A stretch of DNA of 64,000 nt from Bacillota bacterium (GCA_025210655.1 JAOARG010000044.1:111919-175918); one strand, 5' to 3'; shown: positions 45,330 through 54,520, numbered from the stretch's first letter. The notes: generated by a model from the letters alone, not told the origin. Translations and numbers: made by a program.

Positions 45330-47573
45330 CTACATTATTTCCTTATTATAATGACCCCTAGTATCATTAGTCTGATCAAATACAGACTTAGTAATGGAAC
45401 CATCTAGTTTGCCTAAAGCCTTTTTAACTATATCCTCAACTTCTTCCTTTGATTCAATAGTAAAATTAAGTCTGAATGCTTCTACTCCCTTTATATTCTT
45501 CATTTCATCTAAAAGGTTAAGATTCTTTCCATTTAGAATCGTCGTCGAACAATCATCATGGGAAATGATTGGGAAGCTTCCGTGTTCATCTTTTATTTCA
45601 TAAGATTTTGTCTTACATACTCCGCATTGACCCATTTTTTCTAGTGGACAATACTTTGTAAATAATAGTGGTGCCTTTCCATATACGATCATTTCAAGTG
45701 CTGCATATCCATTGTTTTCTTCATAATAAGCATCAACTAAGTCCTTAACCTGCTTCTTGTTTAACTCATATGATAGGGTAACCCTTTTAGCACCTAATTT
45801 GAATAACTCATAGCAAGCCTTGGAATTAACAACATTCAGAGAATAATCTGTTACAAATGGATTTGAGTCCTTGTAACGATATACTCCTCCGTATCCTCCG
45901 ATTAAAAGTTGACCTTCTTTATCTTTATAATCATTCTGATTTCTTCTAACTACATTATCAAAGTAAACTTCCTTTATTCCTAATGCTATACAAGCATCAT
46001 ATTGCTCCTTAGTAGTTACACTAGCTGTAAGGTAAGGCTTACTTGATTCAAAGTTTATAGACTCTTTTTCCTTAAGTGCCTTAGTTCTATTCTTCTTCAT
46101 CTGTATCTTTAGGTCATATAGTCCCTGTACAATTTCCCTTCTTGCTACATTTAATAGTTTTGCAGGAATAAATGCATTGTACTCATCAAACTCTACGTGA
46201 TTTAACTTAAATATTGTATCATTAAGTCTTTTAAGCTGTTTTATTACCTGATCTTTTGTAGTTGGATTAGTCATGGCTTCTTCAAGGTTTTCATCACTCT
46301 CATAGAAATAATTCAGTCCAAAAGCTTCTGCTTCAATTACAAGCTTGGCTCCTGCATATGCATAAATCCTAACATCAAGATCAAAACGTCTAAACTCTTT
46401 TTCAAAGGAAGCTTCCAGCTCCTTGTAGTATAAGTTATCCTTAGTAACGTAAACCATGTCACCCTTGGACAACTTCTCTTTTATCTTGATATAACAGACG
46501 TCATCAGCTTTATTAATCAAGTTGCCGTCTTTGTCATATAATTTTGCAACTGATAAAACAACATCCTCATTGTCATGGGAAATTCTAATTATGTCATTTT
46601 GATTTAAAGTGCGCTCAAGTTTTATCTCATAAGTATCCTTAATAATCTTGCTTATTCTACCTATTTCATAACCAAAGTTGTTAGGTCTTGATACATTAGT
46701 AATGTCTTTTTTATCTTCATTAAAAAGATATCCCTTTGTAAATGTTCTGTTGAATGTTTTATTAAGATTATCTTTGTCTTCCTGTGTAATCTTATTATCA
46801 AGGGCTAAACGGTATCTTGATACAACATTTGCAACATAGGCAGGCTCTTTCATTCTACCTTCTATTTTTAGAGAATCTATCTCCTTTAAATCATTTATAT
46901 AATCAATTGTATTCAAATCTTTTGCTGATAAAATATAATTTCTACCTAATGATTTACCTGTAGTATTGTCAATAAGATCATATTCCTTACGACATGAACC
47001 TACACATCTTCCACGGTTTCCACTTCTATATCCAATTAGACCAGACATTAGACAGTTTCCAGAATAAGAGATACATAGGGCACCTTGAACAAAAATCTCT
47101 AAAGGTATTTTAGCTACTCTCTTAATCTCTTTTACTTTATTAATATCAAGCTCACGGGATAAAACCACCCTCTTGGCACCCATTTCCTTAAATAACAAAG
47201 TACCTTCTAAATCATCTATTCCCATCTGAGTTGAACAGTGTACTTCCATATCAAGAAAATTATCAACCATATAATCAAATGCAGCTAAATCTTGAACGAT
47301 GATTCCGTCTACTCCGATCTTATTTAGTTCATGCATCTGCTCTTTCATATCTTCCAATTCACTCTCGAATACAATAGTATTCATAGTAACATAGATTTTA
47401 ACATTTCTTAGGTGGGCATACTTAATAGCCTCTTCTAAAGACTCTAAATCAAAATTAGAAGAGTATGCTCTTGCACCAAATTTTTGCATACCTAAGTATA
47501 TTGCATCACAACCATTAGAAATAGCGGCTATTAAAGCCTCCATATTTCCTGCTGGAGCTAGTAATTCCGTCAT
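45330..47573 (-). CDS. U32 family peptidase (collagenase-like / RlhA-type)
   Basis: This 747-residue protein starts MTELLAPAGNMEALIAAISNGCDAIYLG, the TIM-barrel opening of peptidase family U32. The conserved cysteine cluster is seen in YSGNCLMSGLIGYRSGNRGRCVGSCR near residue 175, and a second cysteine set occurs near the C-terminus (KYCPLEKMGQCGVCKTKSYEIKD). The double length with a C-terminal extra barrel-like part matches the DUF3656-containing clostridial form. Family members are annotated as proteases or as rRNA/tRNA modification factors (RlhA, TrhP), so proteolysis should not be assumed. AAGGAGG precedes the ATG. Confidence 0.9.
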   Translation of the reverse strand: MTELLAPAGNMEALIAAISNGCDAIYLGMQKFGARAYSSNFDLESLEEAIKYAHLRNVKIYVTMNTIVFESELEDMKEQMHELNKIGVDGIIVQDLAAFDYMVDNFLDMEVHCSTQMGIDDLEGTLLFKEMGAKRVVLSRELDINKVKEIKRVAKIPLEIFVQGALCISYSGNCLMSGLIGYRSGNRGRCVGSCRKEYDLIDNTTGKSLGRNYILSAKDLNTIDYINDLKEIDSLKIEGRMKEPAYVANVVSRYRLALDNKITQEDKDNLNKTFNRTFTKGYLFNEDKKDITNVSRPNNFGYEIGRISKIIKDTYEIKLERTLNQNDIIRISHDNEDVVLSVAKLYDKDGNLINKADDVCYIKIKEKLSKGDMVYVTKDNLYYKELEASFEKEFRRFDLDVRIYAYAGAKLVIEAEAFGLNYFYESDENLEEAMTNPTTKDQVIKQLKRLNDTIFKLNHVEFDEYNAFIPAKLLNVARREIVQGLYDLKIQMKKNRTKALKEKESINFESSKPYLTASVTTKEQYDACIALGIKEVYFDNVVRRNQNDYKDKEGQLLIGGYGGVYRYKDSNPFVTDYSLNVVNSKACYELFKLGAKRVTLSYELNKKQVKDLVDAYYEENNGYAALEMIVYGKAPLLFTKYCPLEKMGQCGVCKTKSYEIKDEHGSFPIISHDDCSTTILNGKNLNLLDEMKNIKGVEAFRLNFTIESKEEVEDIVKKALGKLDGSITKSVFDQTNDTRGHYNKEIM

Positions 47574-47665
47574 ATTTTCCTCCTTAGTTTTCTCTAGCGA
47601 GAAACTATATCGTCTTTCATCACAGTAGAATTATAACAAGTAACTCTAGACAAAACAAGGAATTT

Positions 47666-47963
47666 CTATAGTTCAACAATCATACCGTCATAAGCAAACT
47701 CTATCCCATCATAAACCTTCTCAAGTTCCTTATAATCATCATAAGATTATCCCCAGTCCTCTTCCAAATGGGTCATGATTACTTTCTTAAATCTATACTT
47801 ACTTTTAAGTTCTATAATGGTACTTTATATCATGAAGAAAAAAGGAACATCCCATCCTTGAATAAGGTCTTCCCTTTTTTCTTGCCTCTTCACATACCCT
47901 ACATTTACAAAGTGGTTTGGGTAAAGCAACACATCCACCACTTCCTATTACTTCAAACTTCAT
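47666..47963 (-). pseudogene. decayed metallo-beta-lactamase-fold hydrolase (large internal deletion and stop)
   Basis: A good ribosome site (GGAGGACGCT) precedes ATG 47963, which opens MKFEVIGSGGCVALPKP, CRVCEEARKKGRPYSRMG, then FFLHDIK and a stop. Directly after, in another frame, comes KKVIMTHLEEDWG, stop, SYDDYKELEKVYDGIEFAYDGM and VEL, the expected C-terminus of the same family. About 170 residues, including the HxHxDH metal site, are missing. Family members are about 260 residues long. It is a clear remnant with both ends preserved. Confidence 0.85.
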
Positions 47964-48084
47964 AGCGTCCTCCTAAATCTGTTTTGACTAATTATAAAGT
48001 AATTATTCACTACTTCACTTTCACTTAATTACAAACTATCTAGCTTTTACATTCATTTTATTATATCTACTCAGTAAAATAAAT

Positions 48085-48119
48085 TAATTTACTATTAAAT
48101 TAAATGCAATAGTAAATTA
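48085..48119 (+). promoter_or_regulatory. 12 bp inverted repeat upstream of the hydrogenase operon, possible operator
   Basis: TAATTTACTATT (48085-48096) and AATAGTAAATTA (48108-48119) are perfect inverted arms separated by 11 bp, about 115 bp before the first hydrogenase gene. This is unlike the Rex consensus. It may bind another redox or metabolic regulator, or reflect chance in AT-rich DNA. Confidence 0.5.
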
Positions 48120-48235
48120 GTTAATATCATAAAGTATGTCTCAACTCCTCCCTATTCTAATAAGATTAAATCAATGAAAAAACGGGTAATCATATCCATA
48201 GAAATTTAGCTATAAATGATAAAGGAGGATATGCT

Positions 48236-48709
48236 ATGAGTGAATCAATCAGTGAAGTTGTTACACGGATTGGATGTGAAAAAGATAAATTATTAGAAAT
48301 ACTATTAGCACTACAGAGTCAGTCTAAACATAACTATCTTTCAAAAGAGACTATCGAAGAAGTATCTGATATCTTAGATATCTCAGTCACTACAATATAT
48401 GGCATAGCAGAATTCTACGACATATTGTCTACTGAAAAACGTGGAGAGTATGTTATTCAGATATGTAACAGTACTCCCTGCTATCTGAAAGAAGCTAATC
48501 ACCTTGTCAAGATTTTTGAAGATATTTTAGGTATTAAGATGGGGGACACTACCCCTGATGGAATCTTTTCACTTGAGTTCACATCTTGTATAGGTGCCTG
48601 TGATCTGGCTCCAGCTGTTCGGATAAACAATGAAATATACGGTGAACTTGATAGGAGCAAGGTATTTAATCTACTTGCAAAACTAAAAGGTGGTGAAATA
48701 AATGGCTAA
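48236..48709 (+). CDS. NuoE-like [2Fe-2S] subunit of NAD(P)-linked [FeFe] hydrogenase
   Basis: This 157-residue protein has a helical N-terminus and a thioredoxin-like [2Fe-2S] domain with cysteines in CNSTPCYLKE and SCIGACD, spaced as in NuoE/HydC/HndA. It docks on the NuoF-like subunit, whose gene overlaps its end by 8 bp. AAAGGAGG precedes the ATG. With the next two genes it encodes a trimeric hydrogenase of the HydABC or Hnd type, which can couple H2 to NAD(P)H and, in some cases, ferredoxin (electron bifurcation). Confidence 0.93.
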   Translation: MSESISEVVTRIGCEKDKLLEILLALQSQSKHNYLSKETIEEVSDILDISVTTIYGIAEFYDILSTEKRGEYVIQICNSTPCYLKEANHLVKIFEDILGIKMGDTTPDGIFSLEFTSCIGACDLAPAVRINNEIYGELDRSKVFNLLAKLKGGEING

Positions 48710-49991
48710 TTTGATATTTGAAAAATCAGATTCCCTATTATCATTTGAAAGTTACCAAAATGCAGATGGATTTTCTGCCCTTAAAAAAGCTCTGAAAATG
48801 AAACCCGAAGAAATAATAAAGGAAATAACAGATTCTAAATTAGTTGGCCGTGGAGGTGCTGCATTTCCTGTAGGAAGAAAAATGAGCTTTGTTGCCAATG
48901 AAGATAGTGATGAAAAATACATAATATGCAATGCAGACGAAGGAGAGCCAGGTACCTTCAAAGATAGAGAGCTACTAAAAAGAAACCCTATGAAAATCAT
49001 AGAAAGTGTAATCATTGCAGCATATGCTATAGGTGCAACAAAAGGTTACTTATACGTTCGGGGTGAATATACAAATATAAAAAAAATAATCCAACAGGGT
49101 CTTGAAGATACAAGGAAAAATGGATACCTTGGGGATAACATACTAGATAGCGGATTCAATTTTGATATAGAATATCGCTCTGGAATCGGAGCTTACATTT
49201 GCGGTGAAGAAACAGCATTGATTGAGTCTATCGAAGGACGCACAGGTGATCCTAGACATAAACCGCCATTTACAGCTGAAGTAGGATTGTTTGGTAAACC
49301 TACCCTAGTTCACAATGTGGAAACCTTAGCCAACCTACTTCCTATATTTAATCTAGGTTCAGACCTATATAAAAGCTATGGCACTCCAAATAGTACAGGA
49401 AGCAAACTCTTCTCAGTCTCTGGAAATGTAGTCAATAAAGGTGTATATGAAGTAGCTTTTGGCACAAGTCTTAAGGACTTAATATATCAACATTGCGGAG
49501 GTGTTCCAAACAATCTTCAAATCAAATTTGTTCAAATAGGAGGTTCCTCCGGTATAGTTCTACCAGGTTTTTTACTGGATATAGACTTGTCATACGAAAC
49601 CTTTCAAAAGCTTGGTGCCGGATTAGGATCTGGAGCAATATTTGTTGCCGACCAATCTGTCTGTGTACTTGATTTCTTATACTCAACAGCCAGATTTTTC
49701 AGACATGAATCCTGTGGCAAATGTACACCATGTAGAGAAGGTAATCGCCACATTTCTATACTTCTAGACAATTTTAGAAAAGGCAAGGGAAAACCTGGGG
49801 ACATAGAAACTTTGATTAGGACCTGCACAGTAATGCAAGAGGCATCATTTTGCGGATTAGGTCAGAGTGCCCCTAGACCAATTTTATCAATTCTTAAGTA
49901 TTTTAAGTCTGAATTAATGTCACACCTTAAGGGCAAATGTCTAACAGGAGTTTGTCCTATGGAAGAAGGAGGTAATCATCTTGAATATTAA
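48702..49991 (+). CDS. NuoF-like flavoprotein subunit of [FeFe] hydrogenase
   Basis: This 429-residue protein has the FMN/NADH-binding NuoF core: VGRGGAAFPVGRKM, NADEGEPGTFKDRELL, RGEYTNI, IRSGIGAYICGEETALIESIEG-like segments, and the [4Fe-4S] motif ESCGKCTPCREGNRHI near residue 338. It lacks the N-terminal thioredoxin-like and C-terminal ferredoxin extensions present in many HydB subunits (about 600 residues), so it is a short form. It is flanked and overlapped by the NuoE-like and HydA genes. Confidence 0.93.
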   Translation: MANLIFEKSDSLLSFESYQNADGFSALKKALKMKPEEIIKEITDSKLVGRGGAAFPVGRKMSFVANEDSDEKYIICNADEGEPGTFKDRELLKRNPMKIIESVIIAAYAIGATKGYLYVRGEYTNIKKIIQQGLEDTRKNGYLGDNILDSGFNFDIEYRSGIGAYICGEETALIESIEGRTGDPRHKPPFTAEVGLFGKPTLVHNVETLANLLPIFNLGSDLYKSYGTPNSTGSKLFSVSGNVVNKGVYEVAFGTSLKDLIYQHCGGVPNNLQIKFVQIGGSSGIVLPGFLLDIDLSYETFQKLGAGLGSGAIFVADQSVCVLDFLYSTARFFRHESCGKCTPCREGNRHISILLDNFRKGKGKPGDIETLIRTCTVMQEASFCGLGQSAPRPILSILKYFKSELMSHLKGKCLTGVCPMEEGGNHLEY

Positions 49992-51696
49992 TATAACTAT
50001 CAATGGTAAAACTTACGAAGTTGATGAGAATATGACAATCCTTCAAGCTGCAAAAAGTGTCAAGATAGATATACCTACCCTATGCTATCATCCAGACCTT
50101 AAGGTAAAGGGCAACTGCCGTGTATGTGTTGTGGAAGTGGATAGATGTAGCAATCTTCAAACTGCTTGTTCTACTATGGTAAAGGAAGGTATGAACGTAG
50201 AAACCCACAACAAAAGAGTACGTGAAGCTAGAAGAACTATTGTAGAGCTTATTCTAGCTAATCACGACGAAACATGTACTACTTGTCACAGCAATGGTAA
50301 CTGCGAACTTCAAGACCTTACAGAGTCTTTGAATATAAAAGACAATAGATATGAAAACGTCCTTGAAAGAGAAGAAATCATGGCAGGAAATCCCTCAATA
50401 CTAAGGGATATGAGTAAATGTATCAAATGCGGTAGATGTGTTCAGGCTTGTAATGATGTCCAAAAGGTTGGGGCTCTATACAATATCGGTAGAAGTACTG
50501 ATATGCGTATGGCACCAGCGTATGACTATGATCTTACACAGGTAAAATGTACATTTTGCGGCCAATGTATCATAGTTTGTCCAGTTGGGGCAATATACGA
50601 AAAAGATGATGTGGTAGATGTCCTGAATGCCATTGAAGATCCAAATAAACATGTCATAGCCCAAATAGCACCATCAATCCGTGTTACAGTAGGTGAAATG
50701 TTTGGCATGGCAGCTGGTACATCAGTTACAAACAAACTTCCAGCAGTACTTAGGCAAATTGGATTTGACTGTGTATTTGACACAAACTTTGCAGCAGACC
50801 TTACCATAATGGAAGAAGGTACAGAATTTCTCCATAGACTGCAAAACGGCGGAGTACTTCCTATGCTTACATCATGCTCCCCAGGTTGGGTAAACTATAT
50901 AGAACAGTTTTACCCAGAGCTACTGGATCATCTATCAACATGTAAATCCCCACAACAAATGTTCGGAGCAATCGCCAAAACATACTATGCAAAAAAGATA
51001 AATCGTAAGCCCGAAGATATAGTCGTAGTATCATTCATGCCTTGTACAGCCAAGAAAACAGAAGCAAAAAGGGAAGAAATGTATAGAGATGGCGTAGCAG
51101 ATGTAGACTATGCACTTACAGCTAGGGAACTAGGTAAAATGATAAAAATGCAAGGTTATGACCTTAACAATATAGAAGAAGAACCCTTCGACGACCCATT
51201 TGGTATCACAACAGGAGCCGGCCTAATATTCGGAGCCTCAGGTGGAGTAATGGAAGCAGCCCTAAGAACAGTATATGAAGTAGTTACAGGTCAAGAACTC
51301 GAAAACATCAATCTTACAGCCGTAAGAGGCCTCACAGGAGTAAAAGAAGCCACAATAAAAGTTGGAGACCTAGACGTAAAAGTCGCAGTAACCAACAGCC
51401 TCAAAAACGCCAAATTAATACTAGAAAAAATCAAAAACAAAGAAGCAGACTACCACTTCATAGAAATAATGTGCTGCCCAGGAGGATGCATCGGTGGCGG
51501 AGGACAACCAAAACCAACCACCAACGACATAAGACTCCAAAGAATCAAAGGAATCTACAGCGGCGATGAAAAAATGCCACTTAGAAAATCCCACGAAAAT
51601 CCAGCAGTGAAAAAACTCTATGAGGAATTTCTTGGTGAACCTAATAGTCATAAGGCACATGAGCTGTTGCATACTCATTATTTTAATAGGAAATAA
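49981..51696 (+). CDS. [FeFe] hydrogenase catalytic subunit
   Basis: This 571-residue enzyme reduces protons or oxidises H2. The N-terminal [2Fe-2S] ferredoxin domain (CYHPDLKVKGNCRVCVVEV), a His-ligated cluster (HDETCTTCHSNGNCELQ) and two [4Fe-4S] clusters (CIKCGRCVQACN, CTFCGQCIIVCPVGA) feed the H-cluster. The three H-cluster motifs are TSCSPGWVNYIEQFYPE, MPCTAKKTEAKR and MCCPGGCIGGGGQP. The start is TTG 49981, behind AAGGAGG. It overlaps the NuoF-like gene by 11 bp. The C-terminal small-subunit region is fused, as in most clostridial enzymes. Confidence 0.96.
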   Translation: MNINITINGKTYEVDENMTILQAAKSVKIDIPTLCYHPDLKVKGNCRVCVVEVDRCSNLQTACSTMVKEGMNVETHNKRVREARRTIVELILANHDETCTTCHSNGNCELQDLTESLNIKDNRYENVLEREEIMAGNPSILRDMSKCIKCGRCVQACNDVQKVGALYNIGRSTDMRMAPAYDYDLTQVKCTFCGQCIIVCPVGAIYEKDDVVDVLNAIEDPNKHVIAQIAPSIRVTVGEMFGMAAGTSVTNKLPAVLRQIGFDCVFDTNFAADLTIMEEGTEFLHRLQNGGVLPMLTSCSPGWVNYIEQFYPELLDHLSTCKSPQQMFGAIAKTYYAKKINRKPEDIVVVSFMPCTAKKTEAKREEMYRDGVADVDYALTARELGKMIKMQGYDLNNIEEEPFDDPFGITTGAGLIFGASGGVMEAALRTVYEVVTGQELENINLTAVRGLTGVKEATIKVGDLDVKVAVTNSLKNAKLILEKIKNKEADYHFIEIMCCPGGCIGGGGQPKPTTNDIRLQRIKGIYSGDEKMPLRKSHENPAVKKLYEEFLGEPNSHKAHELLHTHYFNRK

Positions 51697-51702
51697 AATA
51701 AT

Positions 51703-51742
51703 AAAGGTTCTATCTCATAAAAAACCATGAGATAGAACCTTT
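51703..51742 (+). terminator. intrinsic terminator of the hydrogenase operon
   Basis: AAAGGTTCTATCTCAT pairs with ATGAGATAGAACCTTT around an A-rich loop, seven bases after the stop. Confidence 0.88.
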
Positions 51743-51744
51743 GC

Positions 51745-51985
51745 TTAGTCGCTCCTTTGTCACTCGCCCAGCCATTCACTACCTTCATTCGCCCAGCTGG
51801 AATTTACAATTCCAAGCCCAGCCGCTTGTTTCACAAGCTCGCACAAGGATATTTCTCATACGAGAAAATTATTTTTCAAATGAAAACCAAGATTATGATT
51901 CCAAGATTTTTAAGATCTAATGACCTCCAGTTCAAGTCTGGCCTATCAGCAAAGCTCAGCTATTATATGACCTGATTTGTCCTAA
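51745..51985. repeat. hairpin array with GCCCAGC linkers (copy 2) plus part of the GGATG-element flank
   Basis: The order matches 7860-7995: GGAATttacaATTCC (51799-51813), AGCCCAGC, GCTTGtttcaCAAGC (51824-51838), then a TATTTCTCatacGAGAAAAT-like palindrome (51850-51869). The second stem is GCTTA/TAAGC in the other copy, a compensated change. The piece CAAGTCTGGCCTAT and CCTGATTTGTCCTAAAAGGAC also occur at the 63.5 kb copy. From 51990 to 52378 the DNA is very AT-rich, with no feature I can support. Confidence 0.75.
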
Positions 51986-52378
51986 AAGGACTTATAAATT
52001 AAATTTCCGTCTCTTACTATATAAATATATAACTCCATTGATTAACAACTCTGATATTATCACTGCATTTTGAATACAATTTATACTGCTCTATAAAAAT
52101 ATTTTTTTATATGAATCATACTAAAATTTCACGTAATCTATTAAAAATTTATTCCTCAGTTATCAATTTCGCATATACAAAATGTTTTTCAATATATCTT
52201 AACCAAATAACCATATTGTTTTTTCATTTTATAACAAAAATCTATAATTTAAAATAAAATTATAGATTAATTTCTAGTAGCTCTATATTAGATATCCTTA
52301 AGAATTATTTAAACTAAGATTCGTAATTGATTTAATAATTCCTTTAGCTTTATATGTAAATACATTTCTATAGCAATT

Positions 52379-52945
52379 TTACTTAATTCTGCTATTTGCT
52401 GTATATAGATTAATATCATCTATCGACTTAAAATCAGAATCATCAGTTATAAAATTAGAGATACCTTGCTTTTTAAGTTCATCAATAATCTGATAATCAA
52501 AGTTATCACACATATGGTTACTTAATTCCGCCGTAAAATTTTTAACACCAACTATATTTATTTCAAAATCATGTATACTATAAATACTTTCAACTTGGTT
52601 TAACACACTAAGATATTCCTTTTTCAACGATTCTCTTTGATTTGCAATACCTCTATACTTCTTTTTTGAAATATTACAATTATTATTATTTTTATATTGC
52701 TTGTACTCATTTCTTTCTATTATGTATAATAGCTCAGAAATATTATACATAGTTGTATATAATTTATTTCCTGCTACAATCAAATCTGATAAAAACTTTG
52801 GATAAGTGCTAGTCTGATAATTATTTGCGTATGAACCTTTGGAATAATGCATCCAGTATAATACATTAGTATCTATACCAAATGTTTCATTATTTATCTT
52901 ACTTGCATCAATTTTTGTTATATCTAAAATATTACACTTTGACAT
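52379..52945 (-). CDS. PIN-like domain protein, probable ribonuclease of an accessory module
   Basis: This 188-residue protein has the PIN acidic residues in order: D25 in FGIDTNVLYWMHY, Glu in NISELLYIIE, and the C-terminal pair in DNFDYQIIDEL and FITDDSDFKSI, the typical fold end where the last strand carries D and the following loop another. PIN domains cleave RNA in toxin-antitoxin modules and defence. It is longer than VapC (about 130 residues) by a central Lys/Asn-rich insert. GAAAGGAG precedes the ATG. It is the last gene of a three-gene operon (gaps 12 and 10 bp). It is more AT-rich than its neighbours. Confidence 0.7.
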   Translation of the reverse strand: MSKCNILDITKIDASKINNETFGIDTNVLYWMHYSKGSYANNYQTSTYPKFLSDLIVAGNKLYTTMYNISELLYIIERNEYKQYKNNNNCNISKKKYRGIANQRESLKKEYLSVLNQVESIYSIHDFEINIVGVKNFTAELSNHMCDNFDYQIIDELKKQGISNFITDDSDFKSIDDINLYTANSRIK

Positions 52946-52957
52946 ATTTTCTCCTTT

Positions 52958-53302
52958 CTATTCTTCTAATTTTTGTAAAATTTCCGAGATTATTTCTTGT
53001 CCATTTTTATCTAAACTTGAAAACTCTACAGCATTTTTTATTACTAAATCTAATACACTTCTACCTACAGAATTCAATTTTTCAATTTTTATTTTCTTTG
53101 AAAAAACATCCATTCCATATTTACTAATAATATACCCTATGCTTGAATTAAAAAAAGGAGAAGCAAATAATTTTACTCTCTCAAAATTCAATAAAATGTC
53201 CTCATTTTTTTCTAAACACATTATCATTTTACTTCTTAATATAGTACCATCATTTTCAGACATGCATATTGGGGAAATATCAAATATTTTTATTATGTTC
53301 AT
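52958..53302 (-). CDS. STAS-like DUF4325-type protein
   Basis: This 114-residue protein has a middle part resembling STAS-like DUF4325 domains: ERVKLFASPFFNSSIGYIISKYG, where the Ser-containing turn fits the anti-sigma-antagonist serine position, followed by IKIEKLNSVGRSVLDLVIKNA. TAGGAGGA precedes the ATG. It sits between a GHKL ATPase gene and a PIN gene with 10-12 bp gaps. By analogy with SpoIIAA/SpoIIAB it may be bound or phosphorylated by the ATPase. This is inference. Confidence 0.7.
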   Translation of the reverse strand: MNIIKIFDISPICMSENDGTILRSKMIMCLEKNEDILLNFERVKLFASPFFNSSIGYIISKYGMDVFSKKIKIEKLNSVGRSVLDLVIKNAVEFSSLDKNGQEIISEILQKLEE

Positions 53303-53312
53303 CCTATTCCTC

Positions 53313-54230
53313 CTAAATATTTTTTCTTAACACATAATGTGCGTTGTCAGTATTTACCCTTAAATAAAACAATGTACCAGGTATTCTTTCTTTTACTTCA
53401 TTATATACTACTTTTGGTCCAAGAACACTACAAGTACCTTCTCTACTATATATAAATAATTCTCCATCATTGGCTTTAACGAAACTTTTTAATAAACCTA
53501 AACCTAAACCTCTAGGATAATCACTTTTTTTAGTAGTATTACCGTCTGTAAAAGCCCATTTTAAAGCATCAACAGCAGATATTTTTTCAGACAAATAGTT
53601 AGATACGTTATTAGGAATACCTTCACCACAATCATATATAGCAAAATGAAGAACATTACTTTCTTCAAAATAATAAGCACACGAAAAAATACCCACCATT
53701 GATTTTGAGTGATGGTACGAATTAATAATTATTTCATAAAACTTACTAATAAGGTCCGCTTCCAACTCATCACTCATACGAACAGGTATAAGTTGGACTA
53801 CATCCTTAATAAAATCAATTATTTCACCAGTATTCTCATTTGATATATCAAACCATTTAAAATATTTTGAACTCTTAATATTATCATATTTTGATTTATT
53901 ACCATTTACATATGACGCAAATCCTGAATTTAGTATAAAAGTCAACACTTCATAATTCGTTAGATTAGTAAAATCAAAATATAAATCAATACCTTTTATT
54001 TTTGACCACTTATCAATAACACCTAATATAACCATTGCATTTGGACACAAAAAATCGCATCCTTCAAATGTAATTTTAAATTTTTTAAGAATTCCATTAT
54101 TATTCATTTCATGAATATGAATCATGATTTCATATAATTTAAAATAGAAGAAAGATTCTGGAGTAAAACGTCCTGACAAATTAATTACATTCCCTTCAAA
54201 ACTAATACAATGTTCATTTGTTTCACTCAT
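53313..54230 (-). CDS. GHKL-type ATPase with N-terminal STAS-like domain
   Basis: This protein of 305 residues starts at ATG 54230 (MSETNEHC; TGAGGTG upstream). Residues about 1-110 look STAS-like (FKITFEGCDFLCPNAMVILGVIDKW). Residues about 150-300 form a histidine-kinase-type ATPase: the N-box KFYEIIINSYHHSK, YDCGEGIPNN and PRGLGLGLLKSFV. There is no HisKA dimerisation domain or phospho-His, so it resembles the anti-sigma kinase group (SpoIIAB/RsbW) rather than two-component sensors. It is the first gene of a tight operon with DUF4325-like and PIN genes. Its context suggests a partner-switch that controls the PIN nuclease (inference). Confidence 0.78.
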   Translation of the reverse strand: MSETNEHCISFEGNVINLSGRFTPESFFYFKLYEIMIHIHEMNNNGILKKFKITFEGCDFLCPNAMVILGVIDKWSKIKGIDLYFDFTNLTNYEVLTFILNSGFASYVNGNKSKYDNIKSSKYFKWFDISNENTGEIIDFIKDVVQLIPVRMSDELEADLISKFYEIIINSYHHSKSMVGIFSCAYYFEESNVLHFAIYDCGEGIPNNVSNYLSEKISAVDALKWAFTDGNTTKKSDYPRGLGLGLLKSFVKANDGELFIYSREGTCSVLGPKVVYNEVKERIPGTLFYLRVNTDNAHYVLRKNI

Positions 54231-54386
54231 TTTTAAACACCTCAAGTCAATTATACATTATAATGTAATGATATTGTATTAATATTTTCTTATACAATAA
54301 TAGAATAACCTTCTTCCAAACTTTTTGCAATATTCCAACATTATTTAATTTTGTTATTTTTCAAGCTCATGATATCAACATAAAAA

Positions 54387-54417
54387 AGAGCCCTAATCCC
54401 TAAAGGATTAAAGCTCT
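54387..54417 (-). terminator. intrinsic terminator of the transglycosylase transcript
   Basis: AGAGC/GCTCT and AATCC/GGATT form a two-part stem, followed by TTTTTTAT on the minus strand. It lies about 180 bp beyond the stop of the gene ending at 54598. Confidence 0.8.
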
Positions 54418-54430
54418 TACAATCTCTTCC

Positions 54431-54520
54431 CCCACCACCTTATGCTCTGGCATAATCACCACCACAAGCACTTGTGCGAGTACACTACCTTGTCTACCGG
54501 TAGTAGACAAAAACCACCTA
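54431..54520. repeat. hairpin array with ACCACC linkers, inside the 3' UTR of the transglycosylase gene
   Basis: Palindromes TTATGctctggCATAA (54440-54455), GCACttGTGC and TTGTCTAccggtagTAGACAA (54490-54510) are separated by CACCACCAC, GTACACTACC and AACCACCTA. These are the reverse complement of the GGTGGTGT linkers at 38226. Confidence 0.8.

Noticed and set aside
51757..51975. 72-codon plus-strand ORF after the hydrogenase operon
   Set aside because: It is composed of the GCCCAGC hairpin array; the other array copy does not keep the frame.
52379..52945. Simple VapBC-type toxin-antitoxin pair
   Set aside because: No short DNA-binding antitoxin gene is adjacent; the partner genes are STAS-like and GHKL ATPase.
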